This document shows positions 1-4,616 of a stretch of DNA of 8,816 bases, piece by piece (positions within the stretch are counted from its first letter, which is position 1; each line of letters begins with the position of its first letter). The stretch is from Desulfobia sp. (GTDB taxonomy: Bacteria; Desulfobacterota; Desulfobulbia; Desulfobulbales; SURF-16). The notes under the pieces were generated by a model. The model was not told the origin of the DNA. It saw only the letters and a list, made by a program, of their open reading frames with translations, and made no database searches. Made by a program: the position numbers and the translations under genes. Where the stretch lies: positions 1 to 8,816 of the forward strand of contig JAUWDC010000024.1 in NCBI GenBank assembly GCA_030608985.1, written 5' to 3'.

Positions 1-74
1 CCTAAAGCGGAGCGAATGCCATCCACTGTGGATTTTTTATTCCTGTACATCAGGCATACTTTATTATATTCCAT
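1..74 (-). CDS. DsrE-like protein, N-terminal fragment (runs off left edge)
   Basis: An open frame starts at an ATG whose first base is position 74 on the minus strand and stays open to the window edge, giving 24 codons plus two bases. The fragment begins MEYNKVCLMYRNKKST and continues with a VDGIRSAL stretch. A Shine-Dalgarno AGGGAG lies 6 nt upstream and overlaps the stop codon of the preceding gene, and the gap between the genes is only 10 nt, so the two are surely co-transcribed and probably translationally coupled. The short strand followed by a helix rich in small residues resembles the N-terminus of DsrE/TusD-fold proteins, and the position after a tusA and a DsrE-like gene supports that. 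The assignment rests on a fragment; it could equally be one of the conserved hypothetical proteins that accompany such clusters. That a real gene starts here is much more certain than its family. Confidence 0.6.
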   Translation of the reverse strand, partial: MEYNKVCLMYRNKKSTVDGIRSAL

Positions 75-84
75 TTCATACTCC

Positions 85-402
85 CTATAAGCTTAAATAA
101 CAGTCGTAATCTTCAATAATGATTCCATGCTGTGCCTGGGTGGCCATTTTTTTAGGATCAAGACCTTCAGGAATATCATTAATGTCGTAACCCATATTTT
201 TATAGCTGTCTACACAGATGGCGACATCGTCAGCAATCTTGCAGAGCTCAGGGAAATCCGGTTCTTTTTTTGCATTATGGGTTGCATCCCAGGAAAAGAA
301 AACTTTGACAGCAGAGCCTTTGGCCTTAGCTGCTTTGGTTATACCCATAACGTGACGAAAGTTGTCTGGGTTGGTAACAAAAATACCGATGCTTTTTGCC
401 AT
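85..402 (-). CDS. DsrE-family sulfur-relay protein
   Basis: A 105-aa soluble cytoplasmic protein with the DsrE/DsrF fold pattern. It has an N-terminal strand with an NPDNFRH loop and a helix (about residues 3-30), a strand VKVFFSW (32-38), and the block AICVDSYKNMGYDINDIPEG (61-80). That block aligns with the DsrE-family region in which a conserved Cys sits at the start of the helix before the 'MG' turn; here this is Cys63. Cys54 and Cys101 are the other thiols. DsrE-type proteins accept sulfane sulfur from TusA-like carriers as a persulfide; that role is inferred from the family and from tusA lying just upstream. The start is supported by GGAGG 5 nt before the ATG. The 79-nt gap to tusA contains a strong hairpin. 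I infer sulfur transfer during oxidation or disproportionation of reduced sulfur. A cytoplasmic peroxiredoxin-like annotation is a common alternative name for the same fold. Confidence 0.82.
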   Translation of the reverse strand: MAKSIGIFVTNPDNFRHVMGITKAAKAKGSAVKVFFSWDATHNAKKEPDFPELCKIADDVAICVDSYKNMGYDINDIPEGLDPKKMATQAQHGIIIEDYDCYLSL

Positions 403-426
403 GTTATCCTCCGGTTTAAAAATGAA

Positions 427-454
427 CAGCGTATCTAAGGAACGAGATACGCTG
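427..454 (-). promoter_or_regulatory. Hairpin between tusA and the DsrE-like gene
   Basis: CAGCGTATCT (427-436) and AGATACGCTG (445-454) form a perfect 10-bp inverted repeat with an 8-nt loop. On the minus strand the hairpin is followed by TTCATTTTT, a weak T-rich run, and then by the GGAGG of the DsrE-like gene. It could act as a partial terminator or as a 3'-end stabiliser that raises tusA transcript over the downstream genes. It does not include the downstream Shine-Dalgarno, so ribosome-site occlusion is less likely. Confidence 0.7.
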
Positions 455-481
455 CAAATATGTAGCTATTAATTTTAAAAA

Positions 482-739
482 TTACTTTTTCTTGATGAAG
501 AAACGGATGAAGCCGGAATCTTCTTTTTCTCCCAGATATTCATGGCCGGAACGGGTACACCAGCCGGGAAGATCATTCCGTGAACCAGGATCGGTTCCAA
601 GAACTTCGAGAATTTCACCTGAATTAAGTTTGTCAATTTCTTTCTTGGTCCGCAACAGGGGCATTGGGCAGCTCAAACCTTTTGCATCAAGAGTGCGGTC
701 TGCAGAAATGTCGTCTGGTGCTTGTACGTTGTCGCTCAT
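482..739 (-). CDS. tusA: TusA-family sulfur carrier protein
   Basis: An 85-aa protein of typical TusA/SirA/YeeD size. After a 15-residue acidic N-terminal tail comes the diagnostic motif LDAKGLSCPMPLLRTKKEI (residues 17-35), in which Cys24 of the CPxP motif is the residue that carries persulfide sulfur in this family. The C-terminal half has the family's TDPG (49-52) and DLPGWC (56-61) blocks, adding a second Cys61, and ends in a KKK tail. A strong GGAGG lies 5 nt before the ATG. It is the first gene of a minus-strand operon with DsrE-like genes and diverges from a YeeE/YedE transporter gene. That arrangement points to a carrier passing imported sulfur to DsrE-type acceptors rather than to tRNA thiolation. 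The exact acceptor cannot be read from the sequence. Confidence 0.93.
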   Translation of the reverse strand: MSDNVQAPDDISADRTLDAKGLSCPMPLLRTKKEIDKLNSGEILEVLGTDPGSRNDLPGWCTRSGHEYLGEKEDSGFIRFFIKKK

Positions 740-825
740 GGATTCCTCCTTGATTTATTAACGTTAATTTGATTACTTCAACTCCTCTGCCGATAGCGCG
801 TTGGAGTTATTTTATTAGAAAATAT

Positions 826-839
826 TCATTCCAGAATGA
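826..839. repeat. Inverted repeat at the predicted tusA transcription start
   Basis: TCATTC-CA-GAATGA is a perfect 6-bp inverted repeat with a 2-bp centre. It overlaps the expected +1 region of the tusA promoter, a position typical of repressor operators. It shares TATTCATT with the second inverted repeat at 874-895. Operator function is inferred. Confidence 0.5.
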
Positions 840-842
840 TAC

Positions 843-871
843 CTCGTAACAAGAAACAGATGTTCTGTCAA
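843..871 (-). promoter_or_regulatory. Candidate sigma-70 promoter of the tusA operon
   Basis: On the minus strand a perfect TTGACA (871-866) is followed after exactly 17 nt by TACGAG (848-843). That -10 is weak, but it is preceded by TG one base upstream, an extended -10 arrangement. Transcription would start near 836, about 100 nt before the tusA ATG. The position is predicted from motif match only. Confidence 0.5.
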
Positions 872-873
872 GA

Positions 874-895
874 AAAATGAACTAGTATTCATTTT
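874..895. repeat. Inverted repeat just upstream of the tusA -35 box
   Basis: AAAATGAA (874-881) and TTCATTTT (888-895) are a perfect 8-bp inverted repeat around a 6-bp centre. The near arm is 2 nt from the -35 hexamer of the tusA promoter. Its centre is 52 bp, about five helical turns, from the centre of the repeat at 826-839, so one dimeric or tetrameric regulator could bind both. No regulator family is recognisable from the motif. Confidence 0.5.
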
Positions 896-913
896 GGCAA
901 TGTATCCCTGTAA

Positions 914-954
914 AATAAAGCGTTCGTGACCTAGAATAAAGCGATAATGACCTA
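914..954. promoter_or_regulatory. Tandem 20-bp direct repeat, candidate activator sites
   Basis: AATAAAGCG-N4-TGACCTA occurs at 914-933 and again at 935-954, identical in all 16 non-spacer positions, with a 21-bp period (two helical turns). It ends 9 bp before a perfect TTGACA (964-969) that faces the transporter gene. Paired direct repeats on one helix face next to a -35 box are the usual layout for response-regulator activators of the OmpR/PhoB or NarL type. The regulator is unknown. Confidence 0.6.
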
Positions 955-963
955 TAAACTCGC

Positions 964-1000
964 TTGACAAATTTTTTTTGCCTGGGTAAAGGACTATAAT
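964..1000 (+). promoter_or_regulatory. Candidate promoter elements of the YedE-family gene
   Basis: A perfect TTGACA at 964-969 and a perfect TATAAT at 995-1000 are separated by 25 nt, too far for one standard sigma-70 promoter. The TATAAT would need the T-run at about 972-977 as a poor -35, consistent with dependence on an activator bound to the repeats at 914-954. Alternatively the TTGACA may work with a weak -10 near 987. The leader from TATAAT to the ATG is about 100 nt. Confidence 0.4.
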
Positions 1001-1108
1001 TCATCGGACTGGCCATTTTGAGTGGTGGTATGTGTTGGCAGGCGTTTTGAAAGTACATGAGTATTGGGCTTGCCGATTGTTTGTAATAAAAGGGAGAGGT
1101 GTTAAATC

Positions 1109-2341
1109 ATGAGTGAAGAGAGTATTTTCGGAAACAAGGTAAAAGGCCTGTATAAGGCCTTGTGCCAGGATGAGTGGAATGCAATGATGACAGGGGTTAT
1201 CGTTGCGTTGTTCAGTGTCCTGATTATGGCATGGTGGCGTCCCTGGGGTGCTGTTGGTGCCATTCGAAATTGGGGGGACTGGATCATCTATGGTCTCGGA
1301 CTGTGGGATACCCTGGGCTTCTGGGAAAGTGATGCGCCACGAGGTATCTTGAGCAACACCGGTTCTATCATCGGCCTTGGATTTGTCGGCGGAGCATTTG
1401 TTTCAGCCTGCCTGGGCAATGATTTTGCTATCCGCATTCCCCCGGTCCTGGAATTGTGCAAGGGTGTTGCCGCCGGTATCTTCATGGGAATTGGCTCAAC
1501 ACTGGCTGGAGGCTGTAATGTCGGCGGTTTTTACAATGCTATCGGCAACCTTGCTGCGAATGGTTTTACCATGATGATTGGCCTTATTTTCGGTGCCGTC
1601 ATTGGTTTGAAATACATATACTGGGAAATGGAGCATATTTCATGGGGAAGTGGAGGAGCAAAGACCATAGAGTTCCCCTTCAGCCTGAAAGCATTGTTCG
1701 GAGTTATTGCCCTGGTTGTTCTGATTGTTGGTGCGTATAAATTTTCCGGCAATGAGGATAGTGATTATCTTAATTCCATGAGTGGCCTTCTTCTTATTGC
1801 CGCAGCGCTTGGCTACGCAATGCAGAGAGGCCGCTGGTGTATGATTCAGGGTTTCCGTGAGCCTCATATGACAGGAGATTGCACTCTGGCCAAGTCTGTT
1901 GCTTTGAGTATAGTTATCGTGGCAATTGGTGCCGCTGTTCTTAAATATGGTGTTCCTGTAAGAGTGGAAGGAGAGCCTGTCCTTGACCCAATCAATTACG
2001 TCCGCGCTACATTCGGCTGGGGTGGTGTTGTTGGCGGTCTCATCTTCGGTTTTGGGGCTATTCTGGCTGGTGGCTGTGGTTCCGGTTCCCTGTGGCGTGT
2101 TGGCGAGGGACAAGTTAAGCTCTGGGTTGTCGTGCCATTCTTCGGCATCAGCAACTCTCTTATGACCGGTTGGTTTAGAGATAATGACTTTGAGGCAGAC
2201 GGCGTATTGGGCAAGGCTGTTTTTTTGCCGGACGTAATGGGATTCGGCGGCGCTCTTTTCCTGATTATTGGAGTCATGCTTCTCTGGTATCTGATTGTTG
2301 ACTGGAATGAAGATTCCAATAAGCTGATTGTTGAAATGTAA
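1109..2341 (+). CDS. YeeE/YedE-family sulfur (thiosulfate-type) transporter
   Basis: A 410-aa polytopic inner-membrane protein with about ten hydrophobic segments, at roughly 26-44, 86-101, 113-134, 152-170, 195-211, 223-237, 263-278, 302-322, 340-352 and 376-397. It has the internal duplication of the YeeE/YedE (TsuA-like) family: AGGCNVGG with Cys136 in the first half and AGGCGSGS with Cys323 in the second, plus GRWCMIQGFRE with Cys244, the family's third conserved cysteine block. In characterised thiosulfate transporters of this family such cysteines line the path and relay the substrate. A Trp-rich stretch (42-72) follows the first membrane segment. The ATG is preceded by AGGGAGAGG. Divergent tusA and DsrE-like genes suggest that imported sulfur is handed to TusA. 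Thiosulfate is the likeliest substrate, but selenium-linked YedE proteins share the fold, so the substrate is an inference. Confidence 0.9.
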   Translation: MSEESIFGNKVKGLYKALCQDEWNAMMTGVIVALFSVLIMAWWRPWGAVGAIRNWGDWIIYGLGLWDTLGFWESDAPRGILSNTGSIIGLGFVGGAFVSACLGNDFAIRIPPVLELCKGVAAGIFMGIGSTLAGGCNVGGFYNAIGNLAANGFTMMIGLIFGAVIGLKYIYWEMEHISWGSGGAKTIEFPFSLKALFGVIALVVLIVGAYKFSGNEDSDYLNSMSGLLLIAAALGYAMQRGRWCMIQGFREPHMTGDCTLAKSVALSIVIVAIGAAVLKYGVPVRVEGEPVLDPINYVRATFGWGGVVGGLIFGFGAILAGGCGSGSLWRVGEGQVKLWVVVPFFGISNSLMTGWFRDNDFEADGVLGKAVFLPDVMGFGGALFLIIGVMLLWYLIVDWNEDSNKLIVEM

Positions 2342-2351
2342 TGAACTTTCC

Positions 2352-2458
2352 GAAAAATCTTGATTTTAAATTATCGCCACCTGTAAAATCAACAGGTTAA
2401 AAGCGATTCACGCGGCGTATGAGCTCTTTTTGAGAATACGTCAAATGTAAGATTTTTC
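2352..2458 (+). ncRNA. Candidate structured RNA (three-way junction) after the transporter gene
   Basis: The 3' region can fold into a closed multi-stem structure. P1 is GAAAAATCTT (2352-2361) with AAGATTTTTC (2449-2458), 10 perfect pairs. P2 is ATCGC/GCGAT (2373-2377, 2403-2407) stacked on ACCTGT/ACAGGT (2379-2384, 2392-2397) with a 7-nt loop. P3 is CGTAT/ATACG (2416-2420, 2436-2440) plus CTC/GAG (2424-2426, 2432-2434) with a T5 loop. A small hairpin (2461-2480) and a strong terminator (2496-2540) follow. I do not recognise a known RNA family. It may be a 3'-UTR stability element, a 3'-UTR-derived small RNA, or a leader element if transcription continues towards 2613. The fold is deduced by eye. 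Confidence 0.4.
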
Positions 2459-2495
2459 TTTCCTGTCTAAAAGGGCAGGAGTTGGATACAAAAAC

Positions 2496-2540
2496 AAAAA
2501 TCGCCTTGCCGATGAATTTTTCGGCAAGGCGATTTTTTTT
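2496..2540. terminator. Strong intrinsic terminator, probably bidirectional
   Basis: AAAAATCGCCTTGCCGA (2496-2512) pairs perfectly with 2521-2537 around an 8-nt loop, and T8 closes the right side (2533-2540). The GC-rich 12-bp core and flanking A5/T8 runs make it a near-certain terminator for the YedE-family transcript. The A-tract could let it act in the other direction too. It isolates the transporter from the histidine kinase gene. Confidence 0.92.
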
Positions 2541-2544
2541 ATGC

Positions 2545-2578
2545 TTGACAGTATATCTAATTAGATTACAGCTACGTT
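2545..2578 (+). promoter_or_regulatory. Candidate promoter region of the REC-GAF-kinase gene with an embedded palindrome
   Basis: A perfect TTGACA (2545-2550) follows the terminator directly. No good -10 exists at 16-18 nt (TACAGC or ACAGCT is the best match), so the promoter is weak or activator-dependent. The perfect 12-bp palindrome ATCTAATTAGAT (2555-2566) fills the spacer, an expected place for an operator. The start codon at 2613 has no convincing Shine-Dalgarno. Confidence 0.4.
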
Positions 2579-2612
2579 AAGCCCTATACATTCCACTTAA
2601 ATAGAACAAGAT

Positions 2613-4466
2613 ATGATAGCCCCTGTTTCCGGCCCGAGGCATACTATTTCTCACTCTGACGATCAGCTTCTTGTTGCCGATGAAGTCATCGTTATTCTTG
2701 ACGATGATCCTGCCATTCGAGAGTCGTTACATATTTATTTTTCCGAACAGGGCTTGTCTGTGATCTCCATTGAAAAGGCAGGCGACCTTTTTCATCTGCT
2801 GGAATCAAAAAATGTGGCTCTTGTCCTTCTCGATATTGGTCTTCCCGATGCTGATGGCACTCGTATTCTTCCAGAAATAACAGAAAAGTACCCTGATGTT
2901 GCCATTGTCATGTTGTCCGGGGTGGCAGACGTTCATGTGGCTGTTGACTGTATTCGAAAAGGTGCAGATGATTATCTCGCCAAACCTGTTCAGTTCGCTG
3001 AAATTTTGCATGTAGTCAGAAAAATTCTGGAAAAACGGCGCCTTGTTTTTGAAAATCGTCGGTACCAGGAGGATCTGGAGCAGGCCAATTTTCGTATTCA
3101 ATTTCTCCATCAGATGTCCCTAAAGATGAATTCAGTTTACCTGAGCACCATTGAGGTGGATGAATTGCTTCGGGCCATTCTGGTTGGCATAACCGCCCAG
3201 GAAGGTCTGCGATTTAACAGGGCTTTTTTGGCTATGTTTGACGAGGAAAAAGAGCTGCTCATCGGACGCATGGCAATTGGGCCGGACTGCCGGGAGGAGG
3301 CTGCCCATATCTGGACGGAGATGAAGGAAAAACAGTTTGATCTCCTGGACATTATTCATAATGTTGGCGAGCAGTGCTCTATTGGTGACCAAACTGTTAA
3401 TTCAGTTGTGAAGTCTCTCCAGGTCCCGGTTTCAGAAAAAGATCATATTTTAATCAAGTCTGCAGTCGAGAGAAAAAGTTATAAGGTGCAAGGAGGGGTT
3501 GCAGATACCCCGGTATCCCGGGAACTTATTACCCTGCTTGATGAAGATACTTTTGTTGTTGTTCCTCTTTTTGCCCCTGATCGGTCCATTGGTGTAATAA
3601 TCGCTGATAATTATGTGACCAGGCGTCCTATTTCAGAGAGCCATGTCAGTGACTTGGAGCTCTTTGCCAGCCAGGCAAGCCTTGCCATTGAGCAGAGTAG
3701 GCTGCGTCAGGAAATGCAGGAAAAGATCGCACTTCTCGAAGAGGTTACCCGTGAACTCGACGAGAACAAGGATCTCTTAATTGAGTCAGAATGTTATTCA
3801 GCTCTGGGGCACATGGCTGCGCAGGTCGTGCATGTAATTCGTAATCCCATAACATCAATTGGAGGTGTTGCCCGTATTCTGTCTAAAAAAGTTGACGAGA
3901 AAAATGAATGGAAAAGATTTATTGATGTCATGGTGAAAGAGGCAGACAGGCTTGAGGTTTCATTGACGGAACTTTTTGATTTTGTCAGCCATAGTGAGAG
4001 TGTCAAAGAGGATGCCCCTCTTAATCCCCTCTTGCGCAGGACTCTTGTTTTACTGCAGACAAATATGAGTCGGCAAGGTGTCGAGTGGAAAATGGATCTT
4101 GCTGAGCCTGACCCTGTAGTGCGTATGGACATAAGTCAGATACAGCAGGTTTTTCTCAATCTGTTCAGAAATAGTATTGAGGCCATGACAAACGGTGGGA
4201 AATTGACGCTTTCATCTTCTATTGAAAATGGCTGGGTCCGGGTGAGTGTCAAGGACACCGGGTCCGGCCTGAAAGGGGATTACTGGGATAAGGCTAAAGA
4301 ACCTTTTTTTACTACAAAAACCTATGGGACCGGTATGGGACTCACTATGGTGGACCGCTATGTTTCTTTACATGGTGGAAATTTTTCTTTCAATCAGCAG
4401 GATATCGGGTTGGAGGTGCAGGTAAACCTGCCATTGGCACAGACCGAGTCCGACCATGAAGGGTAA
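2613..4466 (+). CDS. Hybrid sensor: receiver, GAF-like region, histidine kinase
   Basis: A 617-aa cytoplasmic signalling protein with no membrane segment. Residues 24-140 are a receiver domain: acidic pocket D30-D32, phospho-acceptor Asp74 in LVLLDIGLP, Ser102 in LSG and Lys124 in AKP. Residues about 180-362 form a GAF-like region, then a coiled coil (362-392). The kinase core has the H-box HMAAQVVHVIRNPITS with His407, the N-box FLNLFRNSIEAM (Asn520), G1 DTGSGL (548-553), F-box PFFTTK (565-570) and G2 GTGMGL (572-577). The residue after the phospho-acceptor His is Val408, where HisKA kinases normally have Glu or Asp. An N-terminal receiver on a kinase suggests control by another kinase. The ATG lacks a Shine-Dalgarno; an in-frame stop 15 nt upstream excludes an extended N-terminus. 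The final Gly codon and stop are shaped by the inserted element that follows. The partner and signal are unknown. Confidence 0.88.
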   Translation: MIAPVSGPRHTISHSDDQLLVADEVIVILDDDPAIRESLHIYFSEQGLSVISIEKAGDLFHLLESKNVALVLLDIGLPDADGTRILPEITEKYPDVAIVMLSGVADVHVAVDCIRKGADDYLAKPVQFAEILHVVRKILEKRRLVFENRRYQEDLEQANFRIQFLHQMSLKMNSVYLSTIEVDELLRAILVGITAQEGLRFNRAFLAMFDEEKELLIGRMAIGPDCREEAAHIWTEMKEKQFDLLDIIHNVGEQCSIGDQTVNSVVKSLQVPVSEKDHILIKSAVERKSYKVQGGVADTPVSRELITLLDEDTFVVVPLFAPDRSIGVIIADNYVTRRPISESHVSDLELFASQASLAIEQSRLRQEMQEKIALLEEVTRELDENKDLLIESECYSALGHMAAQVVHVIRNPITSIGGVARILSKKVDEKNEWKRFIDVMVKEADRLEVSLTELFDFVSHSESVKEDAPLNPLLRRTLVLLQTNMSRQGVEWKMDLAEPDPVVRMDISQIQQVFLNLFRNSIEAMTNGGKLTLSSSIENGWVRVSVKDTGSGLKGDYWDKAKEPFFTTKTYGTGMGLTMVDRYVSLHGGNFSFNQQDIGLEVQVNLPLAQTESDHEG

Positions 4467-4615
4467 ATATTCGGCAACGGCTCACAGGAAGGCGATCAGA
4501 CCGCTTTACATACCCAAGTATAGCGCAGCGTCCCGCTTGCCTTCCTGTGAGCCGTTGCCAAACATTTACAGTTTTGGTGGTTATGCCAATTTGAGAACAT
4601 AACTCGAATATTTAC
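4463..4615. mobile_element. 153-bp MITE-like insertion, IS66-type ends
   Basis: GTAAATATTCG (4463-4473) is exactly inverted at 4605-4615, and the element is bracketed by the direct repeat CATGAAGG (4455-4462 and 4616-4623). It encodes nothing. Known features of the IS66 family are 8-bp target duplications and ends beginning GTAA, so a non-autonomous IS66-derived element is the best reading. Deleting the element and one CATGAAGG gives a kinase ending in DHEGS followed by TGA that overlaps the downstream ATG by 14 nt. The element now supplies the kinase TAA (4464-4466), and the duplicated CATGAAGG carries the next gene's start. One-base shifts of the boundary are possible (12-bp inverted repeat with a shorter duplication). 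Confidence 0.75.
4473..4559. repeat. Long palindrome inside the MITE-like element
   Basis: Twenty-one bases at 4473-4493 (starting GGCAACGGCTCACAGG) are perfectly inverted at 4539-4559. Counting outwards, the pairing extends to 31 bp (4463-4493 with 4539-4569) with two mismatches, so the left end of the element is repeated internally in inverse orientation. The 45-nt loop can itself form CGCT-TTAC-ATAC/GTAT-AGCG. The transcript would make a very stable stem between the kinase and the FliK-like gene. There is no T-run after it, so classic termination is unlikely. Confidence 0.9.
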
Positions 4616-4616
4616 C

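Larger units (their letters stand above)
740..1108. other. Divergent control region between tusA and the YedE-family gene
   Basis: This 369-bp gene-free region is shared by the divergent tusA operon and transporter gene. It holds a candidate tusA promoter, two inverted repeats flanking that promoter, a 20-bp tandem direct repeat, a perfect TTGACA and a perfect TATAAT facing the transporter gene, and a leader of about 100 nt before the transporter ATG. The leader contains a 9-codon open frame (1057-1086) without a convincing ribosome site, which I do not call as a gene. The transporter Shine-Dalgarno is the purine run AGGGAGAGG at about 1091-1099. Confidence 0.75.

Noticed and set aside
964..1000. 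TTGACA and TATAAT as a single sigma-70 promoter
   Set aside because: The spacer is 25 nt, far from the usual 16-18 nt, so the boxes are reported as separate candidate elements.
1057..1086. Nine-codon open frame in the leader of the transporter gene (possible leader peptide)
   Set aside because: It has no convincing ribosome site, no run of regulatory codons, and no clear alternative hairpins, so chance is the simpler explanation.
1640..2113. Long minus-strand open frame (157 codons) inside the transporter gene
   Set aside because: It lacks family features and a ribosome site, and it overlaps a clear membrane-protein gene in another frame; it is a shadow frame.
4473..4559. Reading the 21-bp palindrome as an intrinsic terminator or an integron attC site
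   Set aside because: There is no T-run after the stem, and the right arm ends in GTTGCCA, which does not fit the attC core GTTRRRY. The flanking inverted ends and target duplication fit a small transposable element better.
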